Source of the DNA: Saussurea involucrata
Taxonomy: Eukaryota > Streptophyta > Magnoliopsida > Asterales > Asteraceae
DNA: 64,000 nucleotides
Direction: 5' to 3'
Assembly: GCA_033807775.1 (NCBI GenBank)
Contig: CM066312.1
Location: 23,037,696-23,101,695, forward strand
Shown here: piece by piece, positions 10,682 through 21,786 of the stretch
Position numbering within the stretch: the first letter of the stretch is position 1
Layout: every line of letters starts with the position of its first letter
The notes under the pieces: model-generated
Database searches by the model: none
The model's input: the letters and a program-made list of their open reading frames with translations, nothing else
Told to the model about the DNA's origin: nothing
Made by a program: the position numbers and the translations under genes

Positions 10682-12345
10682 GGATAAGACAAAAAAACTT
10701 GATACACAAGATAAGAAAGTTATACTTAGGAAAGATCATCAAACGTGATTTACTCAGGGATACTAACGCATGCTCTGTCTGTTCATTTGTTCCGTTCTAA
10801 TCTAATATTTCTATTGTGTACAATTCCAGGGTGCATTTCAGTGTCATGATAGTTGAGGACAAAGACATGGTGATCTAGTGGGGCAATGGATATCTCTAAG
10901 GATCTTAGAAATGTCATATTGCCTTCAAGATCAAAGAAGAAGATACCATGGCCATGTTTGAAGAGAATGCGTCCTTGTATCTTAGGAATTTCAAAAGGAA
11001 GAGAGAGATCCAACATAGATAGATCATGCATGGTTGCTTTGGACAGAACTTAATCTAGAGTGAACTTAGTCTGATTATCATTTTGGAGAGATGGCCCGTC
11101 TTCAGTGGTAGATCTTTGGCGAGTCTTCTGGGGCTTTGAAGGAATATTGACAATGAACTTCACTTTGTCAAGAAGTCTCTTCAGTTCTTTATTGATTATT
11201 CCCTTGTATTTGGATTTTGATTTCTGAACGCCACTTCGAATATATATCCATTTAGAGAACCCATACTTGTGAAGATAAGAGGGATAACCGGTGATGCACG
11301 TGTTGTCGTCTCTGAATATGTTTAGTGAGATTATAAGTCTTCTTTCTTTTGTTCTTCCTGAGATGGTCACATGAGTGATCTTAGCTTTAAGGAGGCGTAC
11401 TGATCAACTTTCAGTTTGCACCATTTTATCTCCTTGGCTTTTAGGATCTCTTTTCCATCCTTGTCCTTTTTCATCTTCTTTTAAAAGGACACCTTGTGCA
11501 ATGATTAGGTTCATTCTTTTGAACTTACCAGCAAATGAGTATCGATAACAAGTGATTTGGCTAGCTCTAAGCTTTGTTTTAGGAGTTGATTTTGTTTTTT
11601 CTAGCTATTCCTTCTTCTTGTTCAACTTCAGATAGAAATCAGAATTCGTTCTTAAAGGTACGAAGATGAATATTTACTCTACTAGTATTCAACTCAACTA
11701 GGCGAGCTTCTGTTTGAGCCTTTCTAGCACACTCTTCAACTTTAGTGGTCGGTTCCTTATCTTGATGTTAATCTTCTAGGAACTAGACTAACATTGTCTT
11801 TTTCATCAGCTGTTGAGGGAGGAGTTGAAGAGGCTTCGGTAGAGGATGAGTTTATAGTTGGTTCAGGTAGAGGTTGAGAGGGAAGGGAAACTGATAAAGG
11901 TAACATAGTTTCATAAGATGAAGCTAAAAGATTAGTTAAGGTTTGAGGTAGAAGAGAGAATACGATAGATGGGTTAGGCTTAGAAGATATTTATTGGAGT
12001 TAGAGATAGAAAGGTTTCATGGATAACCATTCTCGATGGTGAAGAGGGTTGGATTGTTGTTGGTGGTTGGGAGTAGGGGTATCCATGTCATGAATAAAAG
12101 ATATTACGAGGGAAAGTAGGTAGTTATCATGTGTGTAATGTGTTACATGTATGGGGATGTGTTTAGACTCCTCCTCAACAAAATCACTAGGATCAGATCT
12201 TCAACTGCCATACCTTTACCCTTGTCAACTGATCTCTAAGAAGGTTGCTCCCCCTCAGATGGTTGCCTGATAACTATTGTTGAGCTAATCTCAACGTGTG
12301 ATCCTTGAATTTTGGTGACAACAAATTCATCAAGTGATGGTGAAG
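10682..12345 (-). pseudogene. Decayed 3' module of a Copia element, minus strand
   Basis: Two reading-frame pieces on the minus strand (11370-11050 and 11031-10783) resemble the C-terminal part of the extra 3' ORF of Copia element B: YGFSKWI matches FGFSEWL in B, and HGIFFFDLEGN matches YGIFFLDYHGN, in the same order. Further upstream on the minus strand (to about 12250) a GAGGGGGAGCAACC stretch resembles the acidic middle part. Stops and frameshifts are frequent and no LTR is seen at either edge. It is an old, truncated relative of A and B in the opposite orientation. Confidence 0.6.
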
Positions 12346-14706
12346 AATGATGACATCCCAAAGACGACTTTTAGGACTTGTTGCGGCCATTACGAATTCT
12401 TAGTAATGTCGTTTGGTTTGACTAACGCATCAGTGGTGTTTATAGGTTTGTTGAACCGATTTTGTTGACCTTTACTTGACAAGTTAGTGATCGTATTCAT
12501 CGATGACATACTTGGCTATTCCAAGAATGAGTCGGATCACGAGTAACACCAACTGGAAGCCCTGGAAGTGGTAAGGAAAGAGAAGTTGTATGCGAAGTTC
12601 TCCAAGTGTGACTTCTGGTCGAAAGAGGTCCAATTCTTAGGTCATGTGGTCACTCGAGATGGAGTGAAGGTTGATCCATCAAAGATCGAGGCAATGACGA
12701 ATTGGGAACCTCCCAAGAGTCCGTCAGAGATCCGAAGCTTCTTGGGTTTGGCGGGCTATTACCAGAGATTTATTCAAGACTTCTTCAAGATCACTTCTTC
12801 CTTGAAGACCCTGACAAAAAAAATGTGAAATACGTATGGATCGAGACGCAAGAGAAAGCATTCAAGACTTTAGAAAAGAAGCTTTGTGAAAAACAAATCT
12901 TATCCCCACCAGAGGGATCTGAAGTTTTCGTGGTCTATGGTTACGCTTCGAAATGGTTTGGGTTACGCTTTAATGGAAAGAGGCAAGATGACCGCCTACG
13001 CATCACGACAACTGAAAGTGCATGAAAAGAACTATCCTACCCATGATTTAGAGTTAGCAGCAATGGTGTTTGCTTTGAAGTTGTGGCGACATTATTTTTA
13101 TGATACAATGTGTACTCTCTACACTGATCATAAGAGTTTGAAGTACGTCTTCAAACAGAAGGAGTTGAACATGCGACAAAGAAAATGGCTTAAACTACTC
13201 AAGGATTATGATTGTGAGTTGATTTACCACCCTCTTAAAGGAAATGTGCTAGCCGATGCTTTGAGTTGGAAAGACTATAGTGGAAGCATCTGAGCCACCC
13301 TTTCGAGAATCAATTTAGTGTCAAGCCTCATCGAAAGAATCAAAGCCTCACAATCCGAAGCGTTGTTAGGAGAAAATCTCAAAGAAGAAGTGATGATGAA
13401 ACAATGTTTACTATTGACGTAGGATAGTCGTGGAGTAAAGTTAGGTGCCAAAGATTGGAGGCAATCGAGAGTTTCTCTTGGAAGATGCTCACAACTCCAA
13501 GTATTCCATTCATCTAGGTAGTACAAAAATGTATAGAGATTTGAAGCTAAATTATTGGTGGTCGGTCATGAAGTTAGACGTGGCGAATTACGTAGAACGT
13601 TGCATGACGTGTATGCAAGTAAAATTCAAACACCAACAGCCGTATGGGGGAATTCAATCAATAGAAATTATTGAATAGAAGTGGGAGTACATCACAATTG
13701 ACTTTGTGACTAAATTGCCAAACACTCTAAGAGGTCACGACACCATTTGGGTAGATGTTGACCGTTTGACCATTAGTGCTCACTTTTCGGCCATGCAAGA
13801 CACACTATCTATGAATAAGTTGGGGAAACTGTACATTGACGAGGTTATCCTGAGGAATTGAGTGTCGTTATCTATTTACCGGATAGAGATAGTCGATTCA
13901 CTTCAAATGTTTAGGACAACCTTTAAAAGGAGTTAGACACGAGAATGAAATTCAGCACGACGTATCACCCTCAAACTTACGGACAAAGTGAAAGGACCAT
14001 TTAAAATCTTTAAGATATGGTCTGGTCTTGTGTCATTGACTTTGTAAGAAGTTGGTATTAACACCTACCATTGGTGGAATTCATAGTATCAGGATGGCTC
14101 TGTTTAAGGCCTTGTATGGCCGAAAATGTAGGACTCCTATTTGTTGGCTTGAAGCGGGAGAGAAGAAACTTGTCGGTCCCGAGATAGTGCATGAGAGGAC
14201 CAAAAAGGTTAAGGGTATTTGTGAGAGATTGAAGGCAGAACAAGATCATAAAAAAATCTACGTCCTTAAGTAAATACGACCTATGGAAATCCAAGTGGGA
14301 TATTGGGTGACGCTTAAAGTGTCTCCGTAGAAATGGATAATCCAGTTCGGGAAGCGCGGGAAGCTGAGTCCATGTTTCCTTGGACCGTTCACTGTGTGGC
14401 GCCACTTCAAACTTACCAACTAGAGTTACCATAAGAGATGATGGGAATCCACAGCGCCTTCCATGTTTGTTACCTACGAAAGTATTTGGTGGAAAATGAG
14501 AGTGTCATCCTCTCTCGTGGATCTGGGAAGATAAAGACAACCATTGTGTTGAAGAACCCGACGCTATTCTAGAGAGAAAGTCAATAAAGTTTCATCACAA
14601 GGAGGTCATGATGGTCAAATTTTAATGAAAACATCATCATGGCGCCAACGTGACATGGGAAACCGAGGAGGATATGAAGAGGCGATATCCCAATATGTTT
14701 AAGTAG
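12346..14706 (+). pseudogene. Decayed Ty3/gypsy chromovirus pol (element D)
   Basis: Pieces of one pol are in order but in several frames. The RT begins abruptly at about 12346 with an IPKT...YEFLVMSFGLTNAS block and has VFIDDI at about 12495-12512. FLGLAGYYQRFI follows at about 12740. RNase H spans about 12830-13293, but the first catalytic Asp motif reads VYGYAS, with Tyr in place of Asp. The integrase zinc finger is at 13490-13620 and a broken core (DRDSRF, YHPQT) at 13680-14010. A chromodomain-like end (VTWETEEDM, RRYPNMFK) stops at TAG 14704-14706. There are many stops and at least one frameshift at an A-run near 12820. The 5' part is missing, so the copy is dead. Confidence 0.9.
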
Positions 14707-14748
14707 TGAAGGTTTCGGGGACGAAATCAATTCCGAGGTGAAGAGGAC

Positions 14749-15250
14749 TGTAACGCCTGAAATTTTGGTAAGTATAAGTCGTTTTTCCAATACTTTAATG
14801 TTATATATTTATCGTTGGTTAGACGTTATATGAAGAAATTCATTAGGCACCTATCGGACCGAGTGCGTCTTGTGGATCAAAAAATCAATTTTTGGGATTT
14901 TTGCACTGAGAGAGATTGTGATCACGACAGTGACACAAGGCACAATCGCCATGCCACTCTCGCTGCACATGGCACCCTCTCGGTAGAAACCACGTGAAAA
15001 TGCTAGCGAGTTTGAAACGACCATTCTCGTTGTGTCACTCATGCACATAAGGAGGCACCTAAGGTACAAGTTGGGCGATAGTGCCCTGTGAGTGTGGCAG
15101 GGATTCTATCGTCGTGTTACTCTTGCCGACAGGTAAGTGGGGATACTTATGGATTAGATCTGATTATTTAGGCAGAAAATCATTTTGGTTTTGGTCTTGT
15201 GTGTTTTGACTCTCTACATTTAAGGCGATTCTTCCATCCCGCTCGTCTCA
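14749..15250 (+). repeat. 3' LTR of element D, segment 1
   Basis: Starts TGTAACGCCTG after a weak purine run (GAAGAGGAC), 42 bp after the D pol stop. It is cut by Copia element A, whose 5-bp target duplication TCTCA is 15246-15250. The LTR resumes at 54319. Confidence 0.8.
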
Positions 15251-16204
15251 TGTTGATCCAAGCCCTCAGTGATTTGATAATGACTCTCTAAGAAACACTT
15301 AGTGAAAATTGTAAGTAGACAATATGTATTAGTTTCACTATCGCTGATAAGTACTATGTCTCTACAGTACCGCTGATAGGAAACTCATGTTCTTTAAATT
15401 ACACATTCAGCGAAACTGTTCATCAGCAAGACCTGAGCCTGTTCAGTCTTATTGATGATCGCTGATAGTTTTAGTTATTTACTTATAATCCCTGAAGACA
15501 AGTTTCACGTCAACAAATGTTCGACGCTGAGGTCGAAGATCAAGCCAAAGAACCAGCGACAAGTCTACTAATGAACTGATGCGGATATCAGCGAAGCCAA
15601 GACCTGTCCACTCAACGTGAATTTCAAGTAGAAGACTTCAACGATTGCTGAGCTTTGTCACTCACTGATAAAGTACTGTTCAACGAACGCTGATCATGAA
15701 GTTTCCTCTACAAGTTACTTTTGTCTTATCTCCTTGCACGTCTCCGTACGAACTGTCAGAACGGACATCCCTTTTGTCCAGAATCGTACAACGAACTCTA
15801 ATTCTACACTGTTCATCATGCGGCTACTAGGTTGTCTACCAAGGTCAAAACATGCAACCAATCAGCTGCTGCCACGTGTAAAGTTGTACTGATATGCATT
15901 TAATGCATGTAGTATATAAGAAGAACCCTACTTCAGAAATGAAGTGCTCGGCCATCTTCTTCTCCCTACTACTTTGTGTTAGAATATTATACTTAATATT
16001 CTTATCTCATTTCTAGCTTAATTCTAGTGCAAGAAATCTTAGTGCTCTCTTAACTTGTTTAGATTAGGTTTACTTCTTAATCTTGTGCCGCAACAAGTTG
16101 TAAATTGTTTGATAAATATCAATAAACAATTTAGAAAAGTAAAATCTATGTGTTTGTATTCAACCCCCCTTCTACAAACTTGTATAACCCTTTCGGGACC
16201 AACA
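15251..16204 (+). repeat. 5' LTR of Copia A
   Basis: 954 bp, TGTTGATCC...GGGACCAACA. A TATATAAG box is at 15913-15920. Several CGCTGATA motifs lie upstream of it. A short C-run occurs just before the end. It differs from the 3' LTR (53348-54313) at about 36 positions by my count. Confidence 0.95.
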
Positions 16205-16206
16205 AG

Positions 16207-16219
16207 TGGTATCGGAGCA
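16207..16219 (+). promoter_or_regulatory. Primer-binding site of Copia A
   Basis: TGGTATCGGAGCA lies 2 bp after the 5' LTR. It matches the initiator-tRNA-Met site TGGTATCAGAGC used by plant Copia elements except for one A-to-G change. Confidence 0.85.
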
Positions 16220-16286
16220 GATTGTTTAAACTCATAAACAAGATCTTGCTTATACTAATCTTTTCTCTTCCTAGCTATTTCTCATA

Positions 16287-17429
16287 ATGGCTACTAACAC
16301 AAACACAAACTATATTGACAATGGTTCTCTTGCAAAACCCCCTAGATTTTCCAGAGATAACTTTAATCTGTGGTAAAATAGGACGATACTCTTCTTAGAA
16401 GGTGTAGATCCTATTATGCCTTATAACATCGAAAATGGCCCATATATTCCTGTTAGGATTGATCATGAAGTTCCAGGCACTACTACTAGAGCTGCTATTC
16501 TTGAAAGAATCATTCTAAGGAACCTCATAATTGGTCTGATTAAGATAAGAAGAAAGTGGCTATCGACACTAAAGCCAGATCTATCCTCTCTATGGCTCTT
16601 CCTGACGAAGTCTACCATTCCGTCATGAACCTGAAAACCTCCAAAGCCATGTGGGACACAATCTGTGTTCAATATGAAGGTACGTCTGAAGTCCAGGACT
16701 CAAGAAAGATCAACCTGGTAAGACAGTACGAAAGCTTCATTTGTGGTAAGAATGAATCTCTCTCTGAAGTACATCAGCGGTTTAACTATTTAATTATTGA
16801 TCTGGAAACCGTTGGTAAGGAATATTCTAACTTTGAAGTTCTGACAAAGTTCCTAGAATGTTTACCTGAAAGCTGGGACAGTTATTCAATGTGTCTCAAG
16901 CTATCAAAGGATCTAAAATCTATGACTCTTTACCTTATATGGCACTATGCTTAATCATGAGCAATCGTGTCATCTTAAGAAGAATCTTGTAAAAGATTTC
17001 AAAAGCACACCTGTTGCTTTACTCTCAGAGTCACCTTCCACTCAGCGATCAACAATCACTTTCACTGAATTGGAAACTAACTCATAATGCTCATCAGATG
17101 CCGACTCTTCAGATCTTGATGAATCTATGGCACTCCTATCTAATAAGTTCAGGAGATTCGCCAGAAAGAATAATTTCAAAAGGAACAAACCCCTTGCACT
17201 CACTGACAAGCCAAAAACATCAACCCCTGTTGATAAGGCTACTGCTACCCGCTTTAACTGTGAGAAAGTAGGACATATTGCTAGTGAATGCAGGTCAAAG
17301 AAAGTCTATAAACCCTCAACTTTCTCCAAGAAATCCTCTAACTCCAGGGCTAGAGATGACAAGTGTCAAAAGCTGAAAGAAAAGTATGCAAAGCTGAAAA
17401 GCTTTAAGAAGAAAGGCAAAGGCCTGATG
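16287..17429 (+). pseudogene. Copia A gag, segment 1 (broken)
   Basis: The ATG at 16287 matches the intact gag start of element B (MATNTNTNYIDNG). The frame is broken at once by TAA 16374-16376 (a Lys codon in B) and then shifts frame near 16530 and again before 17120. It contains the Copia gag domain (AMWDTICVQYEG and an SWDSYSM block at about 16650-16920) and the first zinc knuckle at about 17256-17295, whose first Cys is Arg (CGC instead of TGC). Gag normally forms the particle and binds RNA. The reading is cut at 17429 by the solo LTR, after the duplicated TGATG. Confidence 0.9.
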
Positions 17430-19057
17430 TGTAACGACCCGGAATCCCATACATAGTTAAAATAGCATACATTGCATAACGTCGTTAAAACAAGAGACAC
17501 ATTATATAACAAATACGGTCCCCTAGTCTTTACAAACATTCAGTACATCATTATAAACGTTTACATAGTAAATTTCATCATTAACAACATGCTATATCTA
17601 CTATACACATCATAGTCTTCCACTACATAGTCCTCCCAAAAGCTATTCTCGGTTTAACTTCCTTATCTGCTCTTACTCGATCCACGACCTGGAATACATA
17701 TTTTTAAAACAAAATGAGGGTTAGACCTTGAGGTCTAGTGAGAAAATCCCCGTTAGTTAAAAACCATTTGCACAACATCATACACATAATTCATATAAGA
17801 ATACCAATTAAGACTCAGGCATCATATATCTTTCCATCTCATTCTCTTGGCCATATTAATTGGTTGCGAGCCAATTAATTAATTTACACCGCTGTACTGA
17901 ATACAGCCAACACCACTGTCCCTCTGTACAGCCAACATACACCGGTCCTAAGCCTGACCAACTAGCACTCATGCAGTGTAATACTCATATAAACACCATA
18001 TGCACATTATTACACTTATTCCACATATATGTATTCCAGTTGAAAACATTTTAAATAAAAACTCACTTGTTTGTCTTATCAAAACGTTCTCCAAGCTTTT
18101 CTCAAACAATTCAGCTTCACTTCAATTTCACAGAATCTGAAACAATCATATACAAGTATTGTTTTACCACTTTGAACACATAAGACTTGCTAGGACTAAG
18201 AGATTTAGATAACTCTATCTAACTCTTATTCTCAATTGTCTTCCCCAAGCCCGAACTTATGTCAAGTCCATAGTATTTTAGTCCTCATTCATATTCTATC
18301 CAAAAGTCAACAAAACACAGGCTACTGGATACTCAAAAGTATTTAAACTCTCCAAAATGACCAAACAACAAAAGTATCCGGATATCATAAGTTATCCGGA
18401 CAATACAACTTTTCCGGACAGTATTGGTATTCCGGACAGCATGCCCTTTCCGGACAACTAAAACAATCCGGACAACTAAAACAATCCGGACAACATCCGG
18501 ATACCAAAGAAATCCGGATACCATCTGGTATCTAATTCTTATTCGGAAAACATAGGAAAAGGAACTTACCCGGATAAAATCCCCGTCCGTACACCTTTAG
18601 AACATTACCCGGACACCACCAACAAAACTACCCGAACACCTCTGCCGTTTTATCCCAATTTTACCCAGATTTGTCAGATTTTAACCTCAGGCCCAAATTT
18701 AACGATTCTACTCCGATAGGAACTATTAACTAGCAATTATAGACATAATTTACAAAGGAAACATACCTTAATTCACTTCCAAGCACACCAAATGAATCCC
18801 TAGCTTTACTTCTTCTCTTTTCTTCTTTTGCTCTCAATACACACACACACACTGAAATTCTGTTTTTGTGAAGTATCTGAATTGTCTAAGTGATAATATC
18901 AACTAAATTTACAATCTTAACCCCTAAACTATTTATTAATGACCAAGACACATTTATCCTAAAAATTAACCCAAACCTACCCTAAACCTTAACTTTTAAA
19001 GTTAACTAAATTTAACGGAAAGAGGATTTAACTAACGAACTTACCCGGGGTATTACA
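17430..19057 (-). repeat. Solo LTR of a gypsy element, minus strand
   Basis: Read on the minus strand it starts TGTAATACCCCGGGTAAG and ends GGTCGTTACA, matching the termini of the LTR at 2085-3777. It is 1,628 bp and carries the same kind of TCCGGACA-type repeats (about 18370-18660). It is flanked by perfect TGATG duplications (17425-17429 and 19058-19062) within the gag of Copia A. No PBS, PPT or coding DNA remains, so it is the product of recombination between the two LTRs of a former full element. Confidence 0.95.
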
Positions 19058-20298
19058 TGATGGATGACTTTGACTGGGCTGGCTCTGATGAAGAAGAATC
19101 ATCTGACTCTGAAGATGATGATGAAGCCAATCTCTGCCTCATGGCTAAAATTGAAGAAGAGGAAGAAAATTATGACATTCCCTCTACTTCAGCCTCTGCT
19201 CCTAAGGTATCAACTTCTTTTTTTACAAATATTTCAGATATTGATGAAGCTGATAGTCTTCGGAAAATCGATCTCTTGACTATGAATTTATATGATGCCA
19301 TGAATGGAAAAACCGTCGCTGAAAATCAAAACCTTGATCTCGCTGAACAACTTAAAAACTGTCACCTTCAAATAGAAAAGCTTTCTAAAATTGAAGAAGA
19401 TTTAAAAGATCAGGTTCATATAAATCAGTTAGTTAAAATCGAATGTGAAGAAGCTATCGCTGCATTAAAATCATTAAAACCTACTGTTGAAGGATGGTGT
19501 AAATCCTCAACAACGATCACTGAGATAATAAAGTCTCATATTCCCCTGAGTGAAAAACGTGGTCTTGGTTACAAAGTTGACATTGAAGAACCAACCACTG
19601 ATCATTCCATGCTTAAATTTGGAATGTTTGTGTCCTCTATCCCTGACACTTCCTCGTTTCAGTGTTCCTCTTCAAAAATTCCCATCCTTGAGGAAAAACC
19701 TACCTTGATTTCTAAAGGTAAAGGTAAAGAAAAAATTTTCAATCAAAAACCTCAAAAGGGTACATATGTACCAAAGCTGAATGCTTCTAAAGCTTCAGTG
19801 AGCTATCCCTCTACCTCTAAGAACAAGATCCCTGGATTTATTCAGCGATCTACTCCTAGAATCAGAGTGGATATTATTGGTAAGAAATCTGAAGAACTGA
19901 TTGTTCCTCCCATTTCCAATGCCAAAGGTATACTTGGTGCTGGCCCTACTCATTTAAAATTAACGGCTAAGCATGCAAATTGTCAAAAAGCTACTTTTAG
20001 CTATAAGAAATGTTATGACTATGGACTTACCAATCACATTGCTAGTAAGTGCCCCATAGCCACCAAAGCTGAAAAGTTAGCTAAGGTGAAGATCAATGCC
20101 CCCAAGGCAAAGAAGACCAATCCTGGTGCAAATCAGGTTAAGCTGAAATAAACCACTGAGGTTAAGAAATTAACCAAAGTGAAGAATAGTTCTGAAGCTG
20201 AATCTTCAAATGCTGCGAAGATTGCTGAACATTCCACTTCCTCAACCACCACTGATAAGTGTGGGCCCATGGTAAAATGGGTGCCCAAGTCAAACTAA
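19058..20298 (+). pseudogene. Copia A gag, segment 2
   Basis: After the solo LTR the gag resumes with the acidic DFDWAGSDEEESSDSEDDDE stretch, the same place in element B being DYDWAASDEEESS. It continues with a coiled-coil-like region (LAEQLKNCHLQIEKLSKIEE) and a second zinc knuckle whose CCHC is damaged (CYDYGLTNHIASKC, with the second Cys replaced by Tyr). A premature stop is at 20149-20151. The natural gag stop TAA is at 20296-20298, followed by a pyrimidine-rich stretch ending TTTGCAG. Confidence 0.88.
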
Positions 20299-20749
20299 TC
20301 TTCCTTTGTTTGCAGGTTCAGAAGGGTATCTGGTATCTTGATAGCGGATGCTCTAGACACATGACTGGAAAGAAAAACCTGCTCACTGAGTATAAGGAAG
20401 AGAAGGGTCCCTCAGTGACCTTCGATGGAAATGGAAAAGGCTATACCCAAGGGTTTGGTTTACTCTCAAATGGTATAACAACCTTCAGAAGAGTCGCATA
20501 TGTTGAAGGACTGAAGCATAATCTTCTAAGCATCAGTCAGTTGTGTGACAAGAAGATGTTTATGTTATAGACATGGAAAATGTTTATGTTATAGACATGG
20601 ACTCTACAACCCCTGAGAACAGGGTTTCTTCTCAAAAGCCTCATCTGATGCCAACTGGCTATGGTATAAGAGCCTCTTTCATCTAAACTTCAAGACACTG
20701 AATACTCTTTCCTCTAAAGAGTTGGTTACTGGTCTACCTCTACACTCAT
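20299..20749 (+). pseudogene. Copia A pol, segment 1: protease and pre-integrase domain
   Basis: The protease active-site motif WYLDSGCSRHMTG is present, then the FRRVAYVEGLKHNLLSISQLCD block. Here about 95 bp present in B are missing, and a 25-bp unit (ATGTTTATGTTATAGACATGG plus a few bases) is duplicated in tandem at about 20552-20602, bringing in stop codons. The pre-integrase HLNFKTLNTLSSKEL block is cut by element B at 20749; CTCAT 20745-20749 is the duplicated target. Confidence 0.88.
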
Positions 20750-21704
20750 TGTTGATCCAAACCCTCAGTGATTTGATAATGACCCTCTCTTAAACACTTA
20801 GTGAAAATTGTAAGTAAACAATATGTATTAGAGTTTCACTATCGCTGATAAGTACTAATTCTTTACAATACTGCTGATAGGAACTCTCACTCTTTAGATT
20901 AGATATTCAGCGAACACTGTTCATCATCTTATAGCTCTGAGCCTGTTCAGTCTATGAGATGATCACTGATAAGTTAGTTGTTTACTTATGATCCCTGAAG
21001 ACAAGTTTCACGTTAACATATGTTCTACGCTGAAGTCGAAGATCAAGCTCAACAACCAGCGACAAGTCTACTCATGAACCGATGCGGATATCAGCGAAGC
21101 AAGACCTGTCCATTCAACATGAAGTATCAAGTAGAAGACTTCAGCAATCGCTGAACTTTATCATTCGCTGATAAAGATCTGACTCAACGAAAGATGATCA
21201 TGAAGTCTCCCTGCATGTTACTATTGTCTTACCTCCCTTGCACGTCTCCGTACGAACTGTCAGAATGAACATCCCTTTTGTCTGTAATCGTACAACAACT
21301 CTGATTCTACACTGTGTACCATGCGGCTACTAAGGTTGTCTACAAAGGTCAATGACATTCAACCACTCAGCTGCTGCCACGTGTAAAGCCATACTGCCTT
21401 GCATTAAATGCATGCAGTATATAAGAAGAACCTTACTTCAGTTTTGAAGTGTGCTCGGACCATCTTCTTATTTCTCTCTTATTGTTAAGTTATTATTCGT
21501 AATTTCTTTAACTCTTTCTAGTGCAAGAAACTTAGTGTTTCTCAAGACTTGTTAAGATTAGGTTTATCCTTAATCTCGTTCCGCAACAAGTTGTAAATTG
21601 TCTTGATTTATCAATAAACAATTTAGAAAAGTAAAAACGTGTGTTTGTATTCAACCCCCCCCCCCCCCCCTTCTACAAACTTGTATAGCCCTTCGGGACT
21701 AACA
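20750..21704 (+). repeat. 5' LTR of Copia B
   Basis: 955 bp from TGTTGATCC to GGGACTAACA, with TATATAAG at 21418-21425 and a long C-run (about 16 C) near 21655-21670. Repeated CGCTGATA motifs lie in the upstream part. Confidence 0.95.
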
Positions 21705-21706
21705 AG

Positions 21707-21719
21707 TGTTATCAGAGCA
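21707..21719 (+). promoter_or_regulatory. Primer-binding site of Copia B
   Basis: TGTTATCAGAGCA, two bases after the LTR. It is the initiator-tRNA-Met complement with one change (G to T at the third base). Confidence 0.85.
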
Positions 21720-21786
21720 GATTTTTTTAATCTCATAAACAAGATCTGATCTATACTAAGATTTCTCTTCCTAGCTATTTCTTAAA

